Source: Asaia bogorensis (GTDB lineage Bacteria > Pseudomonadota > Alphaproteobacteria > Reyranellales > Reyranellaceae). From it: a stretch of DNA of 52,073 nt. A program made the position numbers and the translations under genes. This document shows, in pieces, positions 31,869 to 39,876 of the stretch. The notes beneath the pieces were generated by a model that made no database searches, had not been told where the DNA came from, and worked only from the letters and a program-made list of their open reading frames with translations. Each line of letters starts with the position of its first letter. Position 1 is the first letter of the stretch. The DNA lies in assembly GCA_945889625.1 (NCBI GenBank), contig CAMDCE010000035.1, forward strand, positions 1 to 52,073, written 5' to 3'.

Positions 31869-32966
31869 ATGGAAATAGCGGAGATCGCACGGGAATTGCA
31901 GGGCAAGGCCACCGGCCTGGCGCTCCGCATGCCGATCTCCTGGGTAAACATTCTGGCCGGCCCGCCGGTCACGGTGGATGGCCGCACGCTCGACGGCCGC
32001 ACCCAGTGGCTCCTGCAACTGCTCGCCCGCAGCGGCCAGCCGCCGATAGAGAAGTCCAGCGTGGTCGAGGCCCGGATCAACTACGACGCCTTCATGCTCC
32101 AGTTGGGCGGCAGCCCCACGCCGATCGGCGAGATCGTCGACCGCACGATCGCGATGCCAGGCGCCATGGCGGGCGCGGGGGCGGACGACGGCCCGGCCCT
32201 CCGGATGCGCATCCGGATCTACCGGCCCGCCGGCACGGTGGCGCGGCTGCTGCCCGCCATCCTTTATTTCCACGGCGGCGGCTGGGTGATGGGCAGCCTC
32301 GAGGGCTACGACCTGGTTTGCCGCTATTTGTGCACCCGCACCGGCTGCGCCGTGGTCGCCGTCGACTATCGCCTGGCGCCGGAGCACAAGTTCCCGGCCG
32401 CCATTGACGATGCCGTGGCGGCCTTCCGCTGGCTGGCGGCCGACGCCGTGGGGCTCGGCATCGACCCGGCGCGCATCGTGATCGCCGGCGATTCGGCCGG
32501 CGGCAACATCGCCGCCGTCGCGACACGGCTGCTGCGCGACGAGCCGCGGCCGCCCTGCCTGCAGTGGCTGATGTTTCCGGCGACCGATCTCGCTTTCGAC
32601 AGCCCCTCGTACAAGAGTTGCGGCGAAGGCTTCTTCGTGACCCGCGCCGCCATGGAATGGTTTCGCGGCCACTACCTGAACGACCTGGCCGAGATCGAGG
32701 ATCCGCGCGCCTCGCCGCTGCGCGCGCCGGATCTTTCCGGCGTGGCACCGGCGCTGATCTTCACCAACGGCATCGATCCCCTGCGCGACGAAGGCCGCAA
32801 CTATGCCGACCGCCTGGCGGCGGCGGGTGTAAAGACCGTGCACCGCGAGTTCGAATCGCTGATCCACGGTTTCATCGGCATGCGGGGCGCATTGCAGGCG
32901 GCGGCGCGGGCGATGGACGACATGGTCGCCGGCCTGCGTCACGAGCTTGCACGGCTGGGGCATTGA
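31869..32966 (+). CDS. Alpha/beta hydrolase, HSL family
   Basis: A 365-residue HSL-type esterase with a longer N-terminal part than its neighbours. AILYFHGGGWVMGSLEGYDLVCRYL is the HGGG block, VDYRLAPEHKFPAAIDDAVAAFRWL the cap side, IVIAGDSAGGNIAAVA the nucleophile Ser, ALIFTNGIDPLRDEGRNYADRL the Asp and HGFIGMRG the His. TAGGAAAAG precedes the ATG. The TetR gene follows after 30 bases and may control it. Confidence 0.9.
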   Translation: MEIAEIARELQGKATGLALRMPISWVNILAGPPVTVDGRTLDGRTQWLLQLLARSGQPPIEKSSVVEARINYDAFMLQLGGSPTPIGEIVDRTIAMPGAMAGAGADDGPALRMRIRIYRPAGTVARLLPAILYFHGGGWVMGSLEGYDLVCRYLCTRTGCAVVAVDYRLAPEHKFPAAIDDAVAAFRWLAADAVGLGIDPARIVIAGDSAGGNIAAVATRLLRDEPRPPCLQWLMFPATDLAFDSPSYKSCGEGFFVTRAAMEWFRGHYLNDLAEIEDPRASPLRAPDLSGVAPALIFTNGIDPLRDEGRNYADRLAAAGVKTVHREFESLIHGFIGMRGALQAAARAMDDMVAGLRHELARLGH

Positions 32967-32996
32967 GACTAGTGCGTTAGGACCGGGGCGACAGGT

Positions 32997-33626
32997 ATGA
33001 ACGATCAGGCGATAACAACGGCGACGAGCGAAAGGTCCGGCCGGCGCGAGCAGAACAAGGCGGAAAACCGTGCCGCGCTGCTGAAGGCCGCGCGCACGGT
33101 ATTCTCCGAGATCGGCTACGGCGCGGCGGGCGTCCGCGACATCATCCGCCGCACCGACCTGGCGTCAGGCACGTTCTACAACTACTTCAAGGACAAAACG
33201 GAGATCTTCGAGGCGGTGGTCGCCGAGATGAGCGGCGAGCTGCTGGCCCGCCATCGCAATGGCCGGACCAAGGCGCGCACCGCCGAGGAATTCCTCCGCA
33301 GCCACTGCTCGGTCTATTTCCATTATGTCGCCGAAGACCCCGAGGTGCTGGCGTTCGGCCGCAACAACGTCGCGCCCATCCGCATGCTGATCGACAAGCC
33401 GAACCTGCGCGGGATGGCCCAGGCGCTGCACGACGACGTACGCGCCGCCATGTCGCGGGGCGCCCTGCCTCACGTCGACATCACCTACTTCGTGGCGGCC
33501 CTGTCCGGCATCGTCTTCGAAATCTCGGTCACCATGGTATCGCGCGATCCGGTGGACCCCGACGCGGCCACCGAATTCGCGACACGCCTGATGCTGGGCG
33601 GCCTAGACAAGCTGCCGAAGCGCTAG
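32997..33626 (+). CDS. TetR-family transcriptional regulator
   Basis: A 209-residue regulator. REQNKAENRAALLKAARTVFSEIGYGAAGVRDIIRRTDLASGTFYNYFKDKTEIFEAVV is a standard TetR helix-turn-helix (residues ~18-75) ending in the TFYNYF(K/P)-D-K block. The C-terminal ligand domain is of ordinary length, with a final ETS-like helical pair. Ligand unknown. Downstream of and co-oriented with the HSL gene, so regulation of that esterase is plausible. Confidence 0.9.
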   Translation: MNDQAITTATSERSGRREQNKAENRAALLKAARTVFSEIGYGAAGVRDIIRRTDLASGTFYNYFKDKTEIFEAVVAEMSGELLARHRNGRTKARTAEEFLRSHCSVYFHYVAEDPEVLAFGRNNVAPIRMLIDKPNLRGMAQALHDDVRAAMSRGALPHVDITYFVAALSGIVFEISVTMVSRDPVDPDAATEFATRLMLGGLDKLPKR

Positions 33627-33632
33627 GGCGGC

Positions 33633-33762
33633 TTCCGCTCAAATGGAACCGCGACGCGGTTACATTTGAGCGGAAACGCGTTGCGCCAAGCATCCTCTTT
33701 TTAGGCATAGTCCGACCGGCTGATCGCGGCGCGTGTACGCGCCTCAGCCGGTCGGACTATGC
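33633..33762. terminator. Two hairpins between convergent genes
   Basis: TTCCGCTCAAAT (33633-33644) pairs with ATTTGAGCGGAA (33664-33675), and GCATAGTCCGACCGGCTGA (33706-33724) is perfectly inverted at 33744-33762. They lie between the TetR gene and the convergent fumarylacetoacetase-like gene and could end transcription from both sides, though no U-tract is obvious. The second is long enough to belong to a repeat family. Confidence 0.6.
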
Positions 33763-33770
33763 TCTAGGCC

Positions 33771-34643
33771 TTACGCGCCCTGGACGATCGGGTTGCGCAG
33801 TACGCCGATTTTCTCGATCTCGACCTCGCAGACGTCACCCGGCTTCAGCCAGGGCTGCGGGTTGCGCGCCATCGCCACGCCCGAGGGCGTGCCGGTGATG
33901 ATGATGTCGCCCGGATCGAGCGTCATGACCTTGCTCAGCTCATGCACCAGGGTGGGCACGTCGAAGATCAGGTCGTCGGTGCTGCTGTCCTGCATCGTGA
34001 CGCCGTTGACGCGCGTCATGATGCGCAGCGGCGCGGCGCCCTTTGGCAGCTCGTCCGATGTCACGATGTCGGGACCGAAGCCGCCAGTGCCGTCGAAGTT
34101 CTTGCCCAAAGTGAACTGACCGCCGGACTTTCTCTGCCAATCGCGCACCGAGCCGTCGTTGAAGCAGGCATAGCCCGCGATCACGCCGAGCGCTTTTTCC
34201 TTGGCCACGTTGCGGCACTTCTTGCCGATCACGATGGTGAGCTCGGCTTCCCAGTCGAGTTGCTCGGAATGGCTGGGACGCGGCATCTTGCCGTTGTGCG
34301 CCACCAGGGTGTTGTCGAAGCGGCAGAACACCACCGGATAGGCCGGGATCGGGCTGCCGGTCTCCTCGGCGTGCTTGCGGTAGTTGAGCCCGATGCAGAG
34401 GATCTTGCCGGGCGCGGGAATGGGCGGCAGGTACTTGGCCGACTTCTCCGACACGGTGGCGCCCTTCTTCGGCTTGGCGCAGGCCTTCAGCACCGCTTTC
34501 TGGACCTTGCTGCCGCCGGCCAGGATCTCGACCACCGACTTGGGCCCGCGCGGCATCTGCTTGGAAAGATCGACGATCTTGCCGTCGCCCATTTTAACGC
34601 CAACAGCGGGCTTGCCGCCGCTCAGGATGGTGCAGAGACGCAT
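33771..34643 (-). CDS. Fumarylacetoacetate hydrolase family protein
   Basis: A 290-residue FAH-fold enzyme (2-keto-4-pentenoate hydratase / acylpyruvase type). ILCIGLNYRKHAEETGSPIP, SHSEQLDWEAELTIVIGKKCRNV (acidic metal ligands), IAGYACFNDGSVRDWQ, and DIIITGTPSGVAM are the conserved blocks. It would cleave or isomerise a keto-acid in aromatic degradation. GAAGGGGGAA before the minus-strand ATG supports the start. Isolated gene. Confidence 0.9.
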   Translation of the reverse strand: MRLCTILSGGKPAVGVKMGDGKIVDLSKQMPRGPKSVVEILAGGSKVQKAVLKACAKPKKGATVSEKSAKYLPPIPAPGKILCIGLNYRKHAEETGSPIPAYPVVFCRFDNTLVAHNGKMPRPSHSEQLDWEAELTIVIGKKCRNVAKEKALGVIAGYACFNDGSVRDWQRKSGGQFTLGKNFDGTGGFGPDIVTSDELPKGAAPLRIMTRVNGVTMQDSSTDDLIFDVPTLVHELSKVMTLDPGDIIITGTPSGVAMARNPQPWLKPGDVCEVEIEKIGVLRNPIVQGA

Positions 34644-34768
34644 GGTGTTTCCCCCTTCAAAATCTTTGTAATTCGGCCGGGCCGTAAACTCCTCCCTCCG
34701 GGCCTGAGGGTCAAGGGTGGCCGCCGAGCGCAGCGGTCAAGCGCGGCACTCTCTGCTAGTGTCAGGCC

Positions 34769-35392
34769 ATGCGCGGCCTGCTCGTCATCGCCTGTTTTTT
34801 CCTCGCTACCCCGGCCGCAGCCCAGCTCGTGGTGCCGCTCACCACCCCTGACGGTCGGGTGGCCTGCACCCAGGGCATGACCGGCATCGGCCGGGCGCCG
34901 GTCTGGAAGGCTATCGCCGATCCCGGGGCGCTGGGCGGTTGGGCGCTCGCCGAAACCGTGGGCGACGCGACTGACCTGCGTTTCGCGCTCTGCATATCGG
35001 AGCGGGCCGTGGCGCGCGACGTCGATGCCACGCTGCGCTTCAAGCTGGTGTCGGGCACGCACGCGCGCGCTGCCGGGCTGATGCTGCGGGCCCAGAATGC
35101 CAACGACTATTACGTGGTACGGGCGAGCGGGCTCGACGGCTCGGTTCGGCTTTACCGCGTCCAGCGCGGACGCCGCAGCCAGATCGCGACCAAGGACGCT
35201 GCCGTCAAGACCGGCGAGTGGCAGACGCTCCGCGTGGTGCTGGTCAACGATCGCTTCGAGGTCTCGCTGGACGGCACGAAGCTGTTCGAGGCGACCGACC
35301 GCAGCCTGATTCAGGCCGGCGCTGTTGGCGTGTGGAGCCAGGCCGACAGCGTGACCCATTTCGGTTCGTTGCTGGTCGCGTCGGCGCGCTAA
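34769..35392 (+). CDS. Secreted LamG/DUF1080-like protein of unknown function
   Basis: A 207-residue exported protein: signal peptide MRGLLVIACFFLATPAAAQ, then a lectin-like beta-sandwich: ATLRFKLVSGTHARAAGLMLRAQNANDYYVVRASGLDGSVRLYRVQRGRR and GEWQTLRVVLVNDRFEVSLDGTKLFEATD are the strands and turn of concanavalin/LamG-type domains such as DUF1080. Carbohydrate binding is only inferred. Convergent with the small minus-strand gene at 35404, 11 bases between stops. Confidence 0.8.
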   Translation: MRGLLVIACFFLATPAAAQLVVPLTTPDGRVACTQGMTGIGRAPVWKAIADPGALGGWALAETVGDATDLRFALCISERAVARDVDATLRFKLVSGTHARAAGLMLRAQNANDYYVVRASGLDGSVRLYRVQRGRRSQIATKDAAVKTGEWQTLRVVLVNDRFEVSLDGTKLFEATDRSLIQAGAVGVWSQADSVTHFGSLLVASAR

Positions 35393-35403
35393 CGGCCGGA
35401 AGC

Positions 35404-35544
35404 CTAAAAGACGCCGAAATGAAGGATGACGCCCAGCAGCACCAGGCAGCCAAGGCTGTTGGCGGCCACGCGCAGCGGGCTGATCGGCAAGTTGCCGTCG
35501 AACAGGCCGTTGCCGATTGCGGCATTCTTGGTGGCTGACGACAT
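35404..35544 (-). CDS. Small single-span membrane protein, 46 residues
   Basis: A short open frame missed by length cut-offs: MSSATKNAAIGNGLFDGNLP continuing with ISPLRVAANSLGCLVLLGVI and LHFGVF, stop. The end is a hydrophobic helix (about residues 28-46). Codon choice is third-position GC as in neighbours and GAAAGG sits about ten bases before the ATG. No family recognised. Could be a small regulatory or membrane-stress protein. Confidence 0.55.
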   Translation of the reverse strand: MSSATKNAAIGNGLFDGNLPISPLRVAANSLGCLVLLGVILHFGVF

Positions 35545-35732
35545 GGCGCAAACCTTTCAACAGCCGTTCGATCTCGCTTGGATCGGTACAAACCGTGTAT
35601 CCGGCCGCCATGTCGTCGAAGTGTCGGCCAAAGGTAAAAATGCATCGTCGGTATCGCGGCCCGGGTGCCCCGAGCACAGTCCTTCCGGCTGAGGCGCGTA
35701 AACGCGCCGCGGTTCCGTTTGCCGTAAGCCGC

Positions 35733-36542
35733 CTAGCGGCGGGCCTCGATCAGGGCACGCGCCAGTTCGACGAAGCCCGCGCCCGAACGTGCCGACGTGA
35801 TCCAGTGCGGCAGATGCGGCATGGCGTCGGCGAAGTCTCGGACGTTGGCCACGCCCACGGCGTTGGGAAAGAACGCGAACATCGGTGCATCGTTGGGCGA
35901 ATCGCCCGAGAAGACGTAACGCTCGGCCTCGTCGTCGAGATCGACGCCGAACAGCTCGGCCATCATTTCGCGGCTGGTGGAGAGCTTGTCGTAGCTGCCG
36001 AACCAGCCATTGACGTGGATCGAGCTCACCTTGGCGTGGGCGCCATGCTTTTCGAAGATCGCCACGATGCGCTCGACCTCGGATCGCGGCAGCGCCGGCA
36101 CGTCCTCGCAGAAATCGATGGCAAGATCGGCCAGGCGGTACGGTTGATCGGAGGCGATGGCCGCACCAGGCACGCTGCCCAGCACTTCAGCTCGCACTTC
36201 TTCCAGTCGGCGGCGGCCATCGGCTCGGCCTGCCGGGGACTGGATGAAGCGGGTGCGGAGCTTGCCCACTTTGGCGTCCTGCCACATCCAGAAGGCGCCA
36301 TTCTCGCCCACGACGGCATCAACCGGCCAGAAGCGGGCGATATGATCGCACCAGCCGGCTGGCCGGCCGGTCACCGGAATGACCAGCAGACCGGCCCTTT
36401 TTAGCTCCTCCAGCGCGCCATAGGCCTCGGCGCTCAGATGGCCTTCGGTGGAGACGGTTTCGTCGATGTCGGTGAAGACGCCGCGAACGGCCGCCAGGGT
36501 GGCACGAGGACAGGAGGCCAAGGGAACAAGGGTCGGGAACAT
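35733..36542 (-). CDS. HAD-superfamily hydrolase, mannosyl-3-phosphoglycerate phosphatase-like
   Basis: A 269-residue HAD Cof/MPGP-type phosphatase. VFTDIDETVS (Asp25/Asp27) is motif I, LLVIPVTGRP motif II, KLSTSREMM motif III region and YVFSGDSPNDAPMFAF motif IV. A type II cap lies between. Likely a sugar-phosphate phosphatase; mannosyl-3-phosphoglycerate is one option by resemblance only. Divergent from purB with 54 bases between starts. Confidence 0.85.
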   Translation of the reverse strand: MFPTLVPLASCPRATLAAVRGVFTDIDETVSTEGHLSAEAYGALEELKRAGLLVIPVTGRPAGWCDHIARFWPVDAVVGENGAFWMWQDAKVGKLRTRFIQSPAGRADGRRRLEEVRAEVLGSVPGAAIASDQPYRLADLAIDFCEDVPALPRSEVERIVAIFEKHGAHAKVSSIHVNGWFGSYDKLSTSREMMAELFGVDLDDEAERYVFSGDSPNDAPMFAFFPNAVGVANVRDFADAMPHLPHWITSARSGAGFVELARALIEARR

Positions 36543-36596
36543 GGCGTGACACTTCTAACATGGCATTGGCAGGGCTTCGGGGCTAAAAGCCGGCAC

Positions 36597-37922
36597 ATGA
36601 TCCCGCGCTATTCCCGGCCGCAGATGGCGGCCATCTGGGCACCCGAAAACCGTTTCCGCATCTGGTTCGAGATCGAGGCGCACGCCTGCGACGCCATGGC
36701 CGAGGCCGGCGTCATCCCCAAGGACGCCGCCAAGGCGATCCGGGCGGGCGGCAAGAAGGCGATGGCGGCGCTCCAGGCCGATCCCAAGGGCAATGTCGCC
36801 AAGATCGACGCCATCGAGGCGGTGACCAAGCATGACGTGATCGCCTTCCTCACCTGGCTGGGCGAATTCATCGGGCCGGAAGCACGGTTCGTCCATCAGG
36901 GCATGACCTCGTCGGACGTGCTCGACACCACCTTCGCCGTACAACTCACCCAGGCTGCCGACATCCTGCTGGCCGATGTCGACAAGTTGCTGGCGGCGCT
37001 CAAGAAGCGGGCGCTCGAGCACAAGGACACGCTGACCATCGGCCGTAGCCATGGCATCCATGCCGAGCCCACGACTTTCGGCGTCAAGCTCGCCGGCCAC
37101 TACGCCGCCTTTGTCCGCAACCGCGCCCGGCTGGTCGCGGCCCGCGCCGAGATCGCGACCTGTGCGATTTCCGGCCCGGTCGGCACCTTCGCCAACGTCG
37201 AGCCCAACGTCGAAGAGTATGTCGCGGGCAAGCTCGGCCTCCGGCCCGAGCCGGTCTCCACCCAGGTGATCCCGCGCGACCGGCATGCGGCGTTCTTTGC
37301 AGCGCTCGCCGTCGTTGCCGCCTCGATCGAGAATCTCGCCACCGAGATTCGTCATCTGCAGCGCACCGAAGTGCGCGAGGCCGAGGAATTCTTCTCGGCT
37401 GGCCAAAAGGGCAGTTCGTCGATGCCGCACAAGCGCAATCCCGTGCTGACGGAGAACCTGACCGGCCTGGCGCGCGTGGTGCGGAGCGCAGTGATGCCGG
37501 CGCTGGAGAACGTCACGCTGTGGCACGAGCGCGACATCTCGCATTCCTCGGCCGAGCGCTACATTGCGCCCGACGCCACGGTGACCCTCGATTTCGCGCT
37601 CGGCCGCCTGGCCGGCGTCGTCGAGCAGCTCGTGGTCTATGGCGACCGCATGAAGGCCAATCTCGACTCTCTGGGCGGGCTGGTCTTTTCCCAGCGCATC
37701 CTGCTGGCCTTGACCCAGAAGGGCATGAGCCGCGAGGCGTCCTATGCCGCCGTGCAGCGCAATGCCATGGAGGCATGGCGCGGAAATGCGTCGCTATTGT
37801 CGCTCTGCCGTGCCGACAAGGAGATCGCCGAGTTCCTCGCCGACGACGAACTCGCCGCCCTGTTCGACATGGGCTATCACACCAAGCACGTCGACACGAT
37901 CTTCAAGCGGGTCTTCGGTTAG
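36597..37922 (+). CDS. purB: Adenylosuccinate lyase
   Basis: A 441-residue fumarase/aspartase-superfamily lyase acting at two steps of purine synthesis: SAICAR to AICAR and adenylosuccinate to AMP. Opening MIPRYSRPQMAAIWAPENRF, TSSDVLDTTF, HGIHAEPTTFG (catalytic His) and the signature loop GSSSMPHKRNPV are all present. ATG 36597 is chosen; it lies close behind the divergent HAD gene. Downstream is a family B repeat, then the DUF1476 gene on the other strand. Confidence 0.96.
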   Translation: MIPRYSRPQMAAIWAPENRFRIWFEIEAHACDAMAEAGVIPKDAAKAIRAGGKKAMAALQADPKGNVAKIDAIEAVTKHDVIAFLTWLGEFIGPEARFVHQGMTSSDVLDTTFAVQLTQAADILLADVDKLLAALKKRALEHKDTLTIGRSHGIHAEPTTFGVKLAGHYAAFVRNRARLVAARAEIATCAISGPVGTFANVEPNVEEYVAGKLGLRPEPVSTQVIPRDRHAAFFAALAVVAASIENLATEIRHLQRTEVREAEEFFSAGQKGSSSMPHKRNPVLTENLTGLARVVRSAVMPALENVTLWHERDISHSSAERYIAPDATVTLDFALGRLAGVVEQLVVYGDRMKANLDSLGGLVFSQRILLALTQKGMSREASYAAVQRNAMEAWRGNASLLSLCRADKEIAEFLADDELAALFDMGYHTKHVDTIFKRVFG

Positions 37923-37931
37923 CTGAGGCTT

Positions 37932-38020
37932 GTCATCCCGAGCCGAAGGCGAGGGATCCTTACTGCTCCGGAAAGATCCCTCTCTACGTTCGAGGCGGAG
38001 GTTACTCCGCCGCGGATGAC
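37932..38020. repeat. Interspersed palindromic repeat, family B, copy 3
   Basis: GTCATCC at 37932-37938 is inverted as GGATGAC at 38014-38020; inside are AAGATCCCTC/GAGGGATC-like arms and GGCGGAGGTTACTCCGCCGC. It lies between convergent purB and the DUF1476 gene. Confidence 0.75.
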
Positions 38021-38036
38021 GCTGGCAAAGCCAGCA

Positions 38037-38366
38037 TCACTTCTTCACTTCCGTCATTATCTGCTTCAGCGCCTCGGGCTGCAGGCGGTCGGCCTGCTTT
38101 CGGATGGTGTGGTCCTCCATCGGCTTGCCGGCCGCGGCGAAGTCCTTCACCAGCTTGTCCACAACGTCGGAATCGCCCGGCTTCTCGAAGTCGGCCATCA
38201 CGACTTCCTTGGCATAGGCCTCGGCGTCGGCGCCCGACTTGCCCAGCAGGCCGGCCGCCCAAAGGCCCAGCATCTTGTTCTTGCGGGCATTGACCTTGAA
38301 TTGCAGGTCCTGGTCCTGCTGGTACTGCCTCTCGAAGGACTTCTCGCGATCGTTGAATGTGGTCAT
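38037..38366 (-). CDS. DUF1476 protein, F1-ATPase zeta-type inhibitor
   Basis: A 109-residue protein of the alphaproteobacterial DUF1476 family: MTTFNDREKSFERQYQQDQDL, KVNARKNKMLGLWAAGLLG, DAEAYAKEVVMADFEKPGD and VVDKLVKDFAAAGK are the conserved four-helix blocks. In Paracoccus this protein (zeta subunit) blocks ATP hydrolysis by the F1FO-ATP synthase; the role here is by family. ATG 38366 is chosen over an upstream frame that includes a repeat-like GC segment. Neighbouring purB is typical for this gene. Confidence 0.92.
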   Translation of the reverse strand: MTTFNDREKSFERQYQQDQDLQFKVNARKNKMLGLWAAGLLGKSGADAEAYAKEVVMADFEKPGDSDVVDKLVKDFAAAGKPMEDHTIRKQADRLQPEALKQIMTEVKK

Positions 38367-38473
38367 GGTCGCTCCGGTTGGGCTGTTAGCGCCGGTATAT
38401 AGCGACGGTGCCCCGGTCTTTCCACCCCACGTTCGGGGTGGCAAAGTCGCGGCCCACCGGAGGAAACCAGGCA

Positions 38474-39322
38474 ATGTCGCTGGAAAAGCTGCGCGACTGG
38501 GTCGGAAAGAGGCAGACCACGGAGGATTTCGTGGCGCCCTTCCCGGTGCGCGCCCTGATTGCCACGTTCGATGAAAAGGATCCCGATCCCAGGAACGGCG
38601 ATCCCTTGCCGCCGCTCTGGCACTGGCTCTATTTCCTCGACACCGCGCCGCAATCCAAGATCGGGTCGGACGGTCACGCCGAGCGCGGAGATTTCCTGCC
38701 GCCGGTGCCGCTGCCGCGCCGCATGTGGGCGGGCAGCCGCTTTGCCTTCGACGGACCGCCGGTGCGGATCGGCGAGACGATAATGCGCCGCTCGGAGATC
38801 AAGTCGGTCGAACCCAAGACCGGGTCGACCGGCGCCATGGTGTTCGTCACCGTGCAGCACACCGTTTCGGGTGCCCAGGGAGTCTCGTTCGTCGAAGAGC
38901 ACGACATCGTCTATCGCGAGGCGGCCAAAGCCGGTGAGAAGCCCCGGGATCCCAAGCCCGCACCGGTTGACGCGACCTCGACGAGGACGATCATGGCCGA
39001 CCCGGTGCTGCTCTTCCGGTTCTCGGCCCTCACCTTCAACGGCCATCGCATTCACTACGACCAGCCTTATGTCACAGGCAGCGAAGGCTATCCCGGCCTG
39101 ATCGTTCACGGGCCGCTGCTCGGCATGGCGCAAATCGAATTGGCGCGCCGCTCCAACGCCGCCAGGATTCCCGGGAGCTTCGAGTTTCGCGCGCTCGCGC
39201 CGGTGTTTGCCGGTGCGGCCTTCTCGGTCCAGGCGCGACGCGAACCCGACGGCTCGGCCACGACTTGGATCGCCGACGCCAAGGGCGGTCTGGCACAACA
39301 GGGCAAGGTGACGTTCAAATGA
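38474..39322 (+). CDS. FAS1-like dehydratase / MaoC-type hot dog protein
   Basis: A 282-residue two-hot-dog protein of the mesaconyl-CoA hydratase/HTD2 type. DPLPPLWHWLYFLD, PPVPLPRRMWAGSRFAFDGPPVRIGE, EHDIVYRE and the C-terminal FRFSALTFNGHRIHYDQPYVTGSEGYPGLIVHGPLL (hydratase motif with the catalytic Asp/His region) are clear. It hydrates or dehydrates an acyl-CoA. GGAGG precedes the ATG. Overlaps the next gene by ATGA, an operon of two. Confidence 0.88.
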   Translation: MSLEKLRDWVGKRQTTEDFVAPFPVRALIATFDEKDPDPRNGDPLPPLWHWLYFLDTAPQSKIGSDGHAERGDFLPPVPLPRRMWAGSRFAFDGPPVRIGETIMRRSEIKSVEPKTGSTGAMVFVTVQHTVSGAQGVSFVEEHDIVYREAAKAGEKPRDPKPAPVDATSTRTIMADPVLLFRFSALTFNGHRIHYDQPYVTGSEGYPGLIVHGPLLGMAQIELARRSNAARIPGSFEFRALAPVFAGAAFSVQARREPDGSATTWIADAKGGLAQQGKVTFK

Positions 39323-39852
39323 CCAGACACTTTCATCGCGCCGGCTGCGGCTGTCTGTCGGCCCTGTCGCGCCGTGGCCTGCTCGGCCTCGGCCTCGGCG
39401 CCGCCGTGGCGGCTCCTCTGCAGGCGTTGGCCGCCGACAAGGACTACGAGGCGGTGCTGATGAAATGCATCGACCCCCGCTTCACGACCAACACCTGGGC
39501 CTACATGTCGAGCCGCGGCTGGCAGAACAATTACAGCCAGTTCAACATCGCCGGCGGCCCGATCGCAGCCGTAGCACCGCTTTTCGCCGACTGGCAGAAG
39601 ACGTGGTGGGACAATCTCGACCTCTCGGTGAAGGCGCACAACGTCAAGCGCATGATCGGCATTGTCCATCGCGACTGCGCCGCGGCGGCGCTGGCCTATG
39701 GCGACCGGATGAAGACCGACAAGGCTTTCGAGACCGCCACCCTGTCCGGGGCGCTCAGGACGTTCCGGGCGGCGGTCAAGCAGCGCCAGCCTCTGCTCGT
39801 CTCCGAGCTCGGGATCATGAACCTCAACGGCGCCGTCGAGGTCGTGGTCTGA
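39319..39852 (+). CDS. Tat-exported beta-carbonic-anhydrase-like protein
   Basis: A 177-residue protein with a twin-arginine-type signal SRRGLLGLGLGAAVAAPLQALA (Arg18, Arg19). The mature part has MKCIDPR (Cys50, Asp52, Arg54), NIAGGPIAAV and GIVHRDCAAA (His117, Cys120): the order C-x-D-x-R, A-G-(G/N), H-x-x-C is that of zinc beta-carbonic anhydrases and their relatives. Length is below the usual ~200+ residues. It would be periplasmic. Starts by an ATGA overlap with the dehydratase gene. Enzymatic activity unproven. Confidence 0.75.
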   Translation: MTRHFHRAGCGCLSALSRRGLLGLGLGAAVAAPLQALAADKDYEAVLMKCIDPRFTTNTWAYMSSRGWQNNYSQFNIAGGPIAAVAPLFADWQKTWWDNLDLSVKAHNVKRMIGIVHRDCAAAALAYGDRMKTDKAFETATLSGALRTFRAAVKQRQPLLVSELGIMNLNGAVEVVV

Positions 39853-39876
39853 CGGTCGATAGTGTAAACTGCCAAC

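Noticed and set aside
32849..32862. A GTTCGAATC-type tRNA T-loop
   Set aside because: It lies inside the HSL esterase coding sequence and no acceptor or anticodon arm can be folded around it.
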